Positions 46,433 through 56,495 of a stretch of DNA of 64,000 nucleotides are shown piece by piece. The DNA is from Amycolatopsis mediterranei (lineage in GTDB: Bacteria; Actinomycetota; Actinomycetes; Mycobacteriales; Pseudonocardiaceae). The position numbers and the translations under genes were made by a program. The DNA lies in assembly GCF_026017845.1 (NCBI RefSeq), contig NZ_CP100416.1:5700887-5764886 (forward strand). Reading direction: 5' to 3'. Numbering within the stretch: position 1 is the stretch's first letter; every line of letters begins with the position of its first letter. The notes under the pieces were generated by a model that did no database searches, was not told the origin of the DNA, and saw nothing but the letters and a program-made list of their open reading frames with translations.

Positions 46433-47593
46433 ATGCCCCTGGCCGTCTTCGTCCTCGGGCTCAGCGTGTTCGCGCTGGGCACGTCCGAGTTCATGATCAC
46501 CGGCCTGCTCCCCGGCATGGCCGCCGACCTGCACGTGAGCATCCCCGACGCCGGGCTGCTGATCTCGGCGTTCGCCGTCGGCATGGTCGTCGGCGCGCCG
46601 CTGCTGGCGATCGGCACCCGCCGGCTCCCCCGCCGCCGCACGCTCCTGGTGATGCTCGGCGTGTTCGTCGCGGCGCACGTCGTCGGCGCCCTCGCCGAGG
46701 GGTACGCCGTCCTCTTCGCGACGCGGGTGGTCGCGGCCCTCGCCTGCGCCGGGTTCTGGGCGGTCGCCCTGGCGACGACGATCGCGCTCGTGCCCGTCGA
46801 GCGGCGGGGCCGCGCGATGGCGGTCCTGGTCGGCGGCCTGACCGTGGCGAACATCGCCGGGGTGCCCGCCGGCACGTTCCTCGGCCAGCACGCCGGCTGG
46901 CGGACGGCGTTCTGGGCGGTGGCGGTGGCGACGCTGGTCGCGGTGGCCGGCGTGGCGCTGCTGGTGCCGGAGACGACCGGTCAGGCGATGAGCGTCCGCG
47001 GCGAACTGCGGCTGTACCGCCGGGGCCGGGTCTGGCTCACCCTCGGCGTGATCGCCTTGTGCCAGGCCATGATCTTCGCCGCGTTCAGCTACCTCGCGCC
47101 GCTGCTGACCGAGACCGACGGCCTGCCCGGCGAGTGGGTGCCGGGTGTCCTGGCGCTGTTCGGCGTCGGCGCGCTGATCGGGGTCAGCGCGGGTGGGCGG
47201 CTGGCCGACCGGCGCCCGTTCGCCACGCTCTACGGCGGCCTCGCGCTCGCGCTCACCGCGTTGCTCGTGCTCGCCCTCACCACCGATGCGCTCGTCGCGG
47301 TCGCGGCCGTGCTCGCCTTCGGGGTGGCCGGGTTCGGCGTCAACCCGGCGTTGAACCTGCGCACCTACCAGGTCGCCGGCGACGCGCCGACGCTCGTGGG
47401 CGCCAGCACGACCTCGGCGTTCAACGTCGGCAACACCGCCGGGCCGTGGCTGGGCGGCGTCGCGATCGACGCCGGGCTCGGCTTCCCGAGCGTCGCCTGG
47501 ACCGGGATCGCCCTCGGCGTCGCCACGCTGGCCGCGCTCACGGTCGCCGCCGCCGTCCAGCGCAGCGACGACCGTGAGCTCGTGGCCGTGTGA
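46433..47593 (+). CDS. Cmx/CmrA-type MFS exporter
   Basis: This 386-residue, 12-helix protein starts with MPLAVFVLGLSVFALGTSEFMITGLLPGMAADLHVS and has LISAFAVGMVVGAPLLA in helix 2. This closely resembles the chloramphenicol efflux proteins of Streptomyces and Rhodococcus, and the araJ-type MFS group. The drug is inferred, not shown. It is paired with TetR and stops 3 bp from the convergent inhA stop. Confidence 0.9.
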   Translation: MPLAVFVLGLSVFALGTSEFMITGLLPGMAADLHVSIPDAGLLISAFAVGMVVGAPLLAIGTRRLPRRRTLLVMLGVFVAAHVVGALAEGYAVLFATRVVAALACAGFWAVALATTIALVPVERRGRAMAVLVGGLTVANIAGVPAGTFLGQHAGWRTAFWAVAVATLVAVAGVALLVPETTGQAMSVRGELRLYRRGRVWLTLGVIALCQAMIFAAFSYLAPLLTETDGLPGEWVPGVLALFGVGALIGVSAGGRLADRRPFATLYGGLALALTALLVLALTTDALVAVAAVLAFGVAGFGVNPALNLRTYQVAGDAPTLVGASTTSAFNVGNTAGPWLGGVAIDAGLGFPSVAWTGIALGVATLAALTVAAAVQRSDDRELVAV

Positions 47594-47596
47594 AGC

Positions 47597-48364
47597 TCAG
47601 ATGCCGAGGAAGTGGACCCCGCCGTCGACCATGATCATCGAGCCGGTGGTGGCGGGCAGCCAGTCCGACAGCACCGCGCAGACGCTCTTCGCCACCGGGT
47701 CCGGGTCCGTGCTGTCCCAGCCGAGCGGCGCGCGCTCGCCCCAGCCGTCCTCCAGGTCGACGAAGCCCGGGATGGACTTCGCCGCCATGGTCTTCATCGG
47801 GCCCGCGCTGACCAGGTTGACGCGGATGCCCTGCGGCCCCAGTTCCTTGGCCAGGTACCGGTTGACCGACTCGAGCCCGGCCTTCGCGACACCCATCCAG
47901 TTGTAGACCGGCCACGCGACGCGCGCGTCGAAGTCCATGCCGACGTACGAAGCACCCCGGCCCATCAGCGGCAGGCACGCCTTCGCCAGCGACATGTACG
48001 AGTACGTCGAGATCTCGATCGCGGTCTTGACGTCTTCGGCGGGCGCGTCGAGGAACGGCGCGCCGAGGCAGGTCTGCGGGGCGAAGCCGATCGAGTGCAG
48101 CACACCGTCCAGGCCGTCGACGTGCTCGCGGACCTTGTCGGCCAGCCCGTCGAGGTGCTCCTGGTTCGTGACGTCGAGTTCGATCACCGGCGCCTCTTCG
48201 GGCAGCCGCTTCGCGATGCGCTCGACCAGCGACATGCGGCCGAAGCCGGTCAGCACCACCTTCGCGCCCTCCTGCTGCGCGATCTTGGCCGCGTGGAAGG
48301 CGAGCGACGCGTCGGTGATGATGCCGGTGATCAGCAGGCGCTTGCCTTCGAGCAGTCCGGGCAC
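47597..48364 (-). CDS. inhA: Enoyl-ACP reductase InhA/FabI
   Basis: This 255-residue short-chain dehydrogenase-type NADH-dependent reductase completes fatty acid elongation. The N-terminus [19 protein letters not shown] carries the NADH loop. The catalytic Tyr and Lys fall in [23 protein letters not shown], the InhA-type YxxMxxxK spacing. The GTG start at 48364 has GGAGG 4 nt upstream. It follows fabG by about 50 bp. Confidence 0.96.
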   Translation of the reverse strand: MPGLLEGKRLLITGIITDASLAFHAAKIAQQEGAKVVLTGFGRMSLVERIAKRLPEEAPVIELDVTNQEHLDGLADKVREHVDGLDGVLHSIGFAPQTCLGAPFLDAPAEDVKTAIEISTYSYMSLAKACLPLMGRGASYVGMDFDARVAWPVYNWMGVAKAGLESVNRYLAKELGPQGIRVNLVSAGPMKTMAAKSIPGFVDLEDGWGERAPLGWDSTDPDPVAKSVCAVLSDWLPATTGSMIMVDGGVHFLGI

Positions 48365-48372
48365 GGGTCCTC

Positions 48373-48404
48373 CAAGTCTGGGGTTCTGCAAGTCTGGGGT
48401 TCTG
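48373..48404. repeat. Tandem 16-bp duplication
   Basis: CAAGTCTGGGGTTCTG occurs twice in a row (48373-48388 and 48389-48404) in the fabG-inhA spacer. Its effect on the distance between the two genes is the only visible consequence. Confidence 0.85.
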
Positions 48405-48414
48405 GGCGGGAAGG

Positions 48415-49431
<1,017 letters not shown>

Positions 49432-49434
<3 letters not shown>

Positions 49435-50757
49435 ACAACCCGGCTCAGCGGTGCCGCTCCGGCGGCCGTCAGCGAAAAGCGCGTGATCGGCAACGTGCTG
49501 CGCGGCTCGATCGGCAACTTGATCGAGTGGTACGACTGGTACGCCTACGCGGCGTTCACCACCTACTTCGCCAAATCCTTCTTCCCGACGTCCGACACCA
49601 CGGCCGCATTCCTGGGGACCGCGGCCGTGTTCGCCGTCGGGTTCCTCATGCGGCCGCTGGGCGGGTGGATGCTCGGCCGGTTCGCCGACCGGTTCGGCCG
49701 CCGCCGGGCGCTGGTGCTCTCGGTGACGCTGATGGCGGGCGGCTCGCTGCTCATCGCCGTCACGCCGAGCTACCACACGATCGGGATCGCCGCGCCGATC
49801 CTGCTGCTGACCGCCCGGCTGATCCAGGGCCTGTCGGTCGGCGGCGAATACTCCACCTCGGCGACCTACCTGTCCGAAGTGGCCACTCCCGGCAAGCGCG
49901 GCTTCTACTCGAGCTTCCAGTACGTGACGCTCTACGGCGGCCAGCTGCTGGCGCTGGGTCTCCAGCTGATCCTGCAGGCCCTGCTCACCGAGCAGCAGCT
50001 GACGTCCTGGGGCTGGCGGATCGCGTTCGGCGTCGGCACGGTCGCCGCGCTCACCGTCATGTGGCTGCGGCGCGGGATGGACGAATCCGAGAGCTACCAA
50101 CGCGAAGCAGGCGAAACCACGGGCGAACGCGGCACGCTGCGCGCGCTGGCCAAGTACCCCAAGGAGATCGCGCTCGTCGTCGGCCTGACCCTCGGCGGCA
50201 CGGTCGGGTTCTACACCTTCGCCACCTACAGCCAGAAGTTCCTGGAGAACACCGCACACATCCCGCGGCGGCAGGTCACCATCGTGCTGTTCTGCGCGAT
50301 CCTGGTCGCCGCGGTCCTGCAGCCGGTGTTCGGGCGCCTGTCCGACCGGATCGGCCGCCGGCCGCTGCTGCTGTTCTTCGGCATCGGCGGCACGCTGCTC
50401 ACCGTCCCGCTGATGACGATCATGGGCTCGACCCGCAACCCCGTCGGCGCGTTCTTCCTCGTGCTGGCCGGGCTGGTGGTCGTCGCCGGGTACACCTCCA
50501 TCAACGCGATCGTGAAGGCCGAGCTGTTCCCGACGAAGATCCGGGCGCTGGGCGTCGGGCTGCCCTACGCGCTGACCGTGGCGATCTTCGGCGGCACCGC
50601 CGAGCTGATCGCGCAGGCGCTGAAGAGCGCCGGGCACGAACCGGTGTTCTTCTGGTACGTCGCGGGCTGTGTCCTGGTGTCCCTGATCGTCTACGGCACA
50701 ATGCGGGAAACCTCGAAGACCTCCGAGCTGGAAGAGCGCAGGGAAGACAACCGCTGA
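49432..50757 (+). CDS. MHS-family MFS transporter
   Basis: This 441-residue, 12-helix symporter belongs to the metabolite:H+ symporter group (KgtP/ProP-like). Motifs are GNLIEWYDWYAYAAFTTYFAKSFFP, LMRPLGGWMLGRFADRFGRR and GLSVGGEYSTSATYLSE. The substrate class is organic acids or compatible solutes by family. It is followed 7 bp later by a response regulator, so transport and signalling are joined. Confidence 0.92.
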
Positions 50758-50764
50758 CAGGGGG

Positions 50765-51433
50765 ATGGCCGTGCGCGTGCTCCTCGTCGAAGACGACGCG
50801 GGTGTCGCCGCTGCGCTCGCCGAGTCGCTGCACGCGCGCGGTCATCCCGTCACCAGCGTCGCCCGCGGAGCCGACGCGCTGCACCGGCACCGCGCGGCCG
50901 ACCTCGTCCTGCTGGACCTGGGCCTGCCCGACCTCGACGGTCTCGACGTCCTCCGCAAGATCCGGGCCGTCTCGCCGGTCCCGGTGATCGTGCTGACCGC
51001 CCGCGGCGACGAACGCTCGGTCGTGCGCGGGCTGCGGCTCGGCGCCGACGACTACCTCACGAAGCCGGTCCGGCTGGCCGAGCTGCTGGCCCGGATGGAC
51101 GCCGTCGTGCGGCGCGCGGTGGCCCGCGCCACCCCGGCCGGCGACGTCGTCCGGATCGAAGACGTCGAGATCGACCTCGGCGCCCGCCGGGTCCTGGTCG
51201 CCGGGCACGACATCGGGCTCACCACCAAGGAGTTCGAGATCCTGGCCGTGCTCGCCGCCCGCCCCGGCACCGCGGTCAGCCGCCAGCAGCTCATGGACGA
51301 GGTCTGGGGCGACGCCTACCTCGCGGTGTCGCGCTCGCTCGACGTCCACCTGACCGGCCTGCGCGCCAAGCTCGACCGGCCCGGCCTGCTCACCACCATC
51401 CGCGGCTTCGGCTACCGGCTCGGCCGGGACTGA
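50765..51433 (+). CDS. OmpR-type response regulator
   Basis: This 222-residue regulator has a receiver domain with acidic pair (EDD, residues 9-11), phosphoacceptor Asp51 in LVLLDLGLPDLDGLDVL, and KPV Lys. The C-terminal winged helix (about 130-222) contains TTKEFEILAVLAARPG and FGYRLGRD. It shares an operon with the downstream histidine kinase, whose GTG is 4 bp after its stop. Target promoters are unknown; the upstream MHS transporter is a good candidate. Confidence 0.94.
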   Translation: MAVRVLLVEDDAGVAAALAESLHARGHPVTSVARGADALHRHRAADLVLLDLGLPDLDGLDVLRKIRAVSPVPVIVLTARGDERSVVRGLRLGADDYLTKPVRLAELLARMDAVVRRAVARATPAGDVVRIEDVEIDLGARRVLVAGHDIGLTTKEFEILAVLAARPGTAVSRQQLMDEVWGDAYLAVSRSLDVHLTGLRAKLDRPGLLTTIRGFGYRLGRD

Positions 51434-51437
51434 ACCC

Positions 51438-52832
51438 GTGCGCACCCGGCTGCTGGTGGTCCTGGTCGCCCTCGCCCTCGCGGTGGTCGCCGCGTTCGCC
51501 GTACCGCTGCTGACCGCCACCGCCGAGCAGCGCACGCAGCAGCTGGTCATCTCCCGCACCGCCGACGTCGACCGGTTCGTCGTGCTCGCCCAGCAGGCGG
51601 TCGACACCCACGATCCCGCGGCCCTCGCGGCCGACGCGGAGCGCTACGCCCAGCTGTACGGCGAAGGTGTCGTCATCGTCGACGCCCGGCGCCTGCCGCT
51701 GGTGCAGGCGGGCGACCTGACCGCGAGCACCCCGGCGGTGCGCGCGCTGGTGGAAGCGACCATGCGCAACGAACCGGCGCCGCGGGTGGACCGGCTGGAC
51801 CCGTGGTCGGCCGAACCGGCGTACTTCGCCCGCCCGGTCGGCACCGGCACCCGCGTGTCCGGCGTGGTCGTGCTGCGCGCGTCGGTGACGTCCGCGGCCG
51901 CGGACGTCGCCACCGGGTGGGGCACCATCGGCGCCGGCGCGGTGCTGGTCGCGATGGTGTTCGTGCTGCTCGCCGTGGTGCTGGCCCGGTGGATGGTGCG
52001 GCCGCTGCACGAGCTCGAGACCGGGGTGCTGGCCGTGGCGGGCGGGCACCGGGCGCACGTCCCGGAGCGCACCGGGCCGCGCGAGCTGCGGTCGCTGGCC
52101 GCCGAGGTCAACCGGATGTCCGAGGCCGTGCTCGAGGCCGCCGAGCAGCAGCACCGGCTGGTCGCCGACGCCTCGCACCAGCTGCGGAACCCGATGGCGG
52201 CGCTGCGGCTGCGGGTCGACTCCCTGGCCGGGCGGATCGACGGCGACGACACCACCTACCGGGCGACCGTCGCCGAAGTCGAACGCCTGGAGAAGCTGCT
52301 CGACGGCCTGCTGGCGCTCGCACTGGCCGAGAGCACCGCGACCCGCGTCGCCGCCGGGGGTGCCGATGAGGCCTGCGACCTCGCGTCCGTGCTCGCCGAA
52401 CGCGTCGACGCCTGGCGCCCGGCCGCCGAGGACGCCGGGTCGACGATCGTGCCGCCGCCGGGTCATGACGAGCCGGTGATCGTGCGCTGCCCCGAAGGCG
52501 AGCTCGCGCAGATCCTCGACGTACTGCTGGACAACGCCGTCCACTACGCCGGCCGCGGCGCGAAGATCACGACGGACTGGGAAAGCGGCACCTCGGCCGC
52601 CACGCTCGTCGTCTCCGACAACGGGCCAGGACTGTCCGAACAGGACAGAGCGCGGGCGACGGAACGGTTCTGGCGCGCCGGTGGCGAAGGCGCGCCGCGC
52701 GGCACCGGCCTCGGCCTGGCCATCGCCCACCAGCAGGTGCGCACCCGCGGCGGGGTCCTGGACCTGCGGCAGGCACTCCCCCACGGCCTCGAAGTCCGCG
52801 TCACGCTGCCGCTGCGGGAGGTGCCGGGATGA
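51438..52832 (+). CDS. Sensor histidine kinase
   Basis: This 464-residue, GTG-started kinase has an N-terminal helix (LLVVLVALALAVVAAFAVPLL), an extracellular region of about 120 residues, and a second helix (about 160-185). A HAMP-like linker follows, then the H-box ADASHQLRNPMAALRLR with His247 and the ATPase motifs LLDNAVHYA, DNGPGLSE and GTGLGLAI. The H-box carries HQLRNP, a variant of the usual HELRTP. The stop overlaps the TAXI gene start (ATGA). Confidence 0.94.
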   Translation: MRTRLLVVLVALALAVVAAFAVPLLTATAEQRTQQLVISRTADVDRFVVLAQQAVDTHDPAALAADAERYAQLYGEGVVIVDARRLPLVQAGDLTASTPAVRALVEATMRNEPAPRVDRLDPWSAEPAYFARPVGTGTRVSGVVVLRASVTSAAADVATGWGTIGAGAVLVAMVFVLLAVVLARWMVRPLHELETGVLAVAGGHRAHVPERTGPRELRSLAAEVNRMSEAVLEAAEQQHRLVADASHQLRNPMAALRLRVDSLAGRIDGDDTTYRATVAEVERLEKLLDGLLALALAESTATRVAAGGADEACDLASVLAERVDAWRPAAEDAGSTIVPPPGHDEPVIVRCPEGELAQILDVLLDNAVHYAGRGAKITTDWESGTSAATLVVSDNGPGLSEQDRARATERFWRAGGEGAPRGTGLGLAIAHQQVRTRGGVLDLRQALPHGLEVRVTLPLREVPG

Positions 52833-53773
52833 CGCTCACCCGCCGCACGGCCCTGCTCGGCGGCCTCGGCCTCGCGCTGGCCGGCTGTTCGGCGGCCGGC
52901 TACCGCGGCCCGGAACGCACGCTCACCATCGCCGCCGGCGAGCGCGGCGGGTTCTACCTGGCCTTCGCCGAGCTGCTCTCGGCCGAGCTGAACCGCGCGG
53001 AACCGCTGCTGCACGCCACCGCCGTGCCGACCGAGGCGAGCGTCGCCAACGTCGGCCTCGTGCAGCGGGGGCAGGCCGACCTCGGGCTGGTGCTCGCCGA
53101 CGTCGCCCAGACCGCGCTCGGCGGTGGGCCGCCGTTCGCCGGGACGGTCCCGCTGCTGGCCCTCGGCCGCGTCTACGAGAACTACCTGCAGCTCGTCGTG
53201 CGCGCGGACGGGCCGGTGCGTGGCCTGGCCGACCTCGCCGGGCGCGCGGTGTCCCTGGGCGCGGGCGGCTCCGGGGCGGCGCAGCTCGGCGAGCGCGTGT
53301 TCGCCACGGCGGGCGTCGCGGTGGACGCCCGGCACCTGCTGTTCGACGACGCGGTCCGCGCGCTGGCCGGCCGCCGCATCGACGCGATGCTGTGGTCGGG
53401 CGGGGTCCCGACGCCGAAGCTCGCCGAGCTGACCCGGACGACCCCGATCGCGCTGCTGCCCCTGGACTCGGTGGTGCCCGCCCTGCGCGCGGCGTACGGC
53501 CCGGTGTACGACCAGGTCCAGGTCCCGGACGGTGCGTACCGCGGCGTCGGCGCGCTGAGCACGATCGGCGTGGCGAACCTGCTGGTGTGCGCGCCTTCGC
53601 TGCCCGACGACGTCGCCGCGGCCGTGGTCCGGCTGCTCGTCGAGCGCGCCACGGCGCTGGTGCCCGCCGAAGCCGTGGGGACGCAGTTCCTCGACGTCCG
53701 GACGCTGATCGGGACCCAACCGGTCGCGCTGCAGCCGGGCGCGGCGGCCGCGTACCGGGCCTTACACGGCTGA
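52829..53773 (+). CDS. TAXI-family solute-binding lipoprotein
   Basis: This 314-residue protein has a Tat-like Arg pair (TRRTALLGGLGLALAGC) with lipobox LAGC, then the TAXI fold (LTIAAGERGGFYLAFAELLSAELN and LVQRGQADLGLVLADV). TAXI proteins normally feed TRAP transporters, but no TRAP membrane gene is here. Its overlap with the kinase suggests it presents a ligand to the sensor instead, similar to TctC-type binding proteins beside two-component systems. This is inference. Confidence 0.9.
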   Translation: MTLTRRTALLGGLGLALAGCSAAGYRGPERTLTIAAGERGGFYLAFAELLSAELNRAEPLLHATAVPTEASVANVGLVQRGQADLGLVLADVAQTALGGGPPFAGTVPLLALGRVYENYLQLVVRADGPVRGLADLAGRAVSLGAGGSGAAQLGERVFATAGVAVDARHLLFDDAVRALAGRRIDAMLWSGGVPTPKLAELTRTTPIALLPLDSVVPALRAAYGPVYDQVQVPDGAYRGVGALSTIGVANLLVCAPSLPDDVAAAVVRLLVERATALVPAEAVGTQFLDVRTLIGTQPVALQPGAAAAYRALHG

Positions 53774-53788
53774 ACTAGATTGGCAGCC

Positions 53789-54211
53789 GTGACCGCACCT
53801 CGCCGCCCGATCGCCGAGATGCCGCTGCGCGTGCGCTACCACGAGTGCGACGGCCAGGGCATCGTCTTCAACGCCCACTACCTGGCCTATGTGGACATGT
53901 GCTCGTTCGAGGCGGAGAAGGCCCTGTTCGGCTCCCACGAGGAATTCCTGGCGCACGGCACCGACGTCGTGGTCGCGGAGGCGAACCTGAAGTTCCGCGC
54001 GCCGGCCCGCTACGACGAGGAACTGGTCGTCTCCCAGTACCCGAACCACCTCGGCACGACGTCGCTGATCTTCGACTTCGAGATCCACCGCGGCGAGACC
54101 CTCGTGGCGGCGGCGACCATCCGGTACGTCTTCATCGACCCGGCGACCCTGCGGCCCACGCCGCCGCCGGACGCGGTCCGCAAGGTCTACGCGGCCTTGC
54201 TCGGGGACTGA
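53789..54211 (+). CDS. 4-hydroxybenzoyl-CoA-type thioesterase
   Basis: This 140-residue hotdog-fold protein has the motif RVRYHECDGQGIVFNAHYLAYVDM, including the catalytic Asp, typical of YbgC/FadM-like acyl-CoA thioesterases. A GTG start at 53789 is preferred over the earlier TTG at 53780. It lies 4 bp from the trmL gene. Confidence 0.9.
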   Translation: MTAPRRPIAEMPLRVRYHECDGQGIVFNAHYLAYVDMCSFEAEKALFGSHEEFLAHGTDVVVAEANLKFRAPARYDEELVVSQYPNHLGTTSLIFDFEIHRGETLVAAATIRYVFIDPATLRPTPPPDAVRKVYAALLGD

Positions 54212-54215
54212 GCCC

Positions 54216-54683
54216 GTGTTCCGCGTTCTCTTCTACCAGCCGGAAATCCCGCCCAACACCGGCAACGCGATCCGGCTGGCCGCCAACACCGGCTGCGAAC
54301 TGCACCTGGTCGAGCCGCTCGGCTTCACGTTGGAGGACAAGCAGCTGCGCCGGGCCGGGCTCGACTACCACGACCTGGCGCGGGTGCGGGTGCACGCTTC
54401 GCTGGTCGCGGCCTGGGAAGTGCTCCTGCCGGCCAAGGTCTACGCGTTCACCGCCTCGGCGACGCGGCTGTACACCGATGTCGCCTACACGCCGGGTGAC
54501 GTCCTGATGTTCGGGCCGGAGTCGGTGGGATTGCCGGCGGCGGTGCAGGAGGCACCCGAGGTGACCGACCGCGTGCGGCTGCCGATGCTGCCGACGAGCC
54601 GGTCGCTCAACCTCGCGAACACCGCGGCGATCACGGTCTACGAGGCCTGGCGCCAGAACGGCTTCGCGATCCCGGGATTGTGA
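54216..54683 (+). CDS. trmL: tRNA (cytidine(34)-2'-O)-methyltransferase TrmL
   Basis: This 155-residue SPOUT-fold methyltransferase has FYQPEIPPNTGNAIRLAANTG, the knot region MFGPESVGLP, and the C-terminal LPMLPTSRSLNLANTAAITVYEAWRQ. It 2'-O-methylates the wobble base of certain tRNA-Leu. The length is normal for the family. It starts with GTG and is close to the thioesterase gene. Confidence 0.93.
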   Translation: MFRVLFYQPEIPPNTGNAIRLAANTGCELHLVEPLGFTLEDKQLRRAGLDYHDLARVRVHASLVAAWEVLLPAKVYAFTASATRLYTDVAYTPGDVLMFGPESVGLPAAVQEAPEVTDRVRLPMLPTSRSLNLANTAAITVYEAWRQNGFAIPGL

Positions 54684-54749
54684 TCCGACCGGCCATTCCG
54701 TGCCCGACTTGTTCTCTCGCGCAAGCAGGGCATCGCACCCGGCACCGGA

Positions 54750-55874
54750 TCACCGCCCTTCCGCCCAGCCATTGATCAGACCTGCACTCAGGCCCATGTT
54801 CCACGGAAAGAGGTGCACAATACAGACACCACGTGGAGTTGCGTTCAACGCGATCATGGGTATCCAGTACGCTGCGAAGTGCAGAATTGCCAAACCGACC
54901 CAGCCAAGGGCGGAAAATATGGCCGACCACGTCAGCAAGCCTTTTGCAACCAGGGTCCCTATGAGAGAAATGATATTCACGACCGAGGTGGCCCCAAGCG
55001 CCTTGAGGGCATTCAGTACCTTCTCGGCACACACCGCGTCGAGGCACACTCGAACACCAAGGGGATAGACCCACGCCCACTGAATGGACCACGTGCCATT
55101 GGCGAGGCATTCGCCAATGGCTTTGATGAAGGTCAAGATCTGGTCAGCCAATTTCGCATAGTCAGGGCCGGGCAGCGGCGGCGGCGGCTTCTTTTTCTCG
55201 CCGCCATCACCTCCGCCACCGCCTCCGTCATCCGGGCGGAGCCGAGCAAAATCGGAGGGACCGAGCGGAATTCCACGACCCAAACCTCGAAGAGGCGGCG
55301 TGAAAGCCGAGGGACGCCGCTGGACATCCGGTCGCACACGAAGGAGCGGGATCGAAGAGTTCGCAGAACTTTGCAACATCGAAAGGTGCTCGTCCGCGAG
55401 CACGTACTCGGGGCAGTTCCGGAACACGCTGAGCGCTTCCCTCGCCTCCCTCGAAGAAGCCCCCTCCCGAATTCCAAGCCATTCCCAGTCCGGCAAAGTC
55501 ATCGCCTCAACCGATTGAACATGAGAAAGCGATCGCCACGGAATCGGACGGAATCCCGGATCCTCAGGACCTGGACCGAGTGGCTTTACAGCGAAACCGT
55601 CGTCAAGCATTTCCAAAAAGTTGAGCGCAACTTCGTCCGACTCCGGCGAACCAGCTTGCTCTCTCATTGCATCAGCGACAAGAACGTTGACCGACGTTGC
55701 TGCACCAGACAGGTCGCCACCGAACTGCCCGCCGTTACGCAGATCAATAAATCGGGCGCAAAGTTGGACCAAATGCAGTAAGATCGAAGAATCATCGAAA
55801 ATGCCATGACCCGTTGCTTTCGAGCGAAATATCAGTACAGCCCAGAGCAATCTTTTACCTGAATACGACTTCAA
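54750..55874 (-). CDS. Orphan membrane protein in lower-GC segment
   Basis: This 374-residue frame starts with TTG (an internal start is possible). The N-terminal part (1-210) is soluble and acidic. A Gly/Lys/Pro linker (about 215-239) leads to a hydrophobic C-terminal domain with two probable membrane helices (about 296-314 and 316-343). Four Cys are in the C-terminal part. Codon use and base composition are less GC-rich than neighbours, suggesting acquisition. I recognise no family. Confidence 0.6.
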   Translation of the reverse strand: MKSYSGKRLLWAVLIFRSKATGHGIFDDSSILLHLVQLCARFIDLRNGGQFGGDLSGAATSVNVLVADAMREQAGSPESDEVALNFLEMLDDGFAVKPLGPGPEDPGFRPIPWRSLSHVQSVEAMTLPDWEWLGIREGASSREAREALSVFRNCPEYVLADEHLSMLQSSANSSIPLLRVRPDVQRRPSAFTPPLRGLGRGIPLGPSDFARLRPDDGGGGGGDGGEKKKPPPPLPGPDYAKLADQILTFIKAIGECLANGTWSIQWAWVYPLGVRVCLDAVCAEKVLNALKALGATSVVNIISLIGTLVAKGLLTWSAIFSALGWVGLAILHFAAYWIPMIALNATPRGVCIVHLFPWNMGLSAGLINGWAEGR

Positions 55875-55984
55875 TAAAAGACGGTACGACTGATCGGCGG
55901 CCTGGACGGGAGTTCCGCGATCGCCCGCACGAGGCTGTACCGGTCAAGGCCGGCAGCTTGATCACCCTCCGGTAGGTTCGCCGG

Positions 55985-56494
55985 ATGCGACAGCAGTTTC
56001 TGGGGGCGCTCATCGGCGCCGCGTTCGGGACCGTCTTCGTCCTCGTCAACTCCGGTGCCCCCGTCCCCGCGGTGCTGGGCTGGGTGCTGCGCGCCCTCGC
56101 CGTGCTCGCGCTCGCGGCGGTGGTGGTCCTCGGTGTCCGCGCGGGTGGGCGGCCGACGCTCGACGACCGGCCGATGTTCGGGCCGAGCTATCGGGTGATC
56201 GTCGGCGGCGAAGTGGTGCTGCTCGTCGCCGGGTTCTTCGTGCTGAGCCTGCTGGAGGCGCCCGTGCAGGCCAACGTCGCCTGGATCGCGACCGTCGTTG
56301 GCCTGCACTTCGTCGCGCTCGCCTCGGCGTGGAAGACCCGCTCGATCCTCGTCGTCGGCGTGGTACTGACCGTGCTCGGCGTCGCCGGGCTCGCCCTGCT
56401 CGAGAGCGCGACGGAGTGGGTGCCGTTCGTCAGCGGCGTCCTCTCCGGGGTGACCCTGCTCGGCGGAAGCCTGTACGGCGTCCGCCGAGCCTGA
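55985..56494 (+). CDS. Small integral membrane protein
   Basis: This 169-residue protein has four or five hydrophobic segments (for example AVLGWVLRALAVLALAAVVVLGV and VIVGGEVVLLVAGFFVLSLL). It has no recognised motif. It is convergent with the VWA gene, its stop being adjacent to that gene's stop. A conserved actinobacterial membrane protein of unknown role is likely. Confidence 0.75.
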   Translation: MRQQFLGALIGAAFGTVFVLVNSGAPVPAVLGWVLRALAVLALAAVVVLGVRAGGRPTLDDRPMFGPSYRVIVGGEVVLLVAGFFVLSLLEAPVQANVAWIATVVGLHFVALASAWKTRSILVVGVVLTVLGVAGLALLESATEWVPFVSGVLSGVTLLGGSLYGVRRA

Positions 56495-56495
56495 G

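Noticed and set aside
54813-55781. 322-codon plus-strand frame opposite the low-GC gene
   Set aside because: It has no domain and odd composition. The minus frame has a coherent soluble/linker/membrane layout instead.
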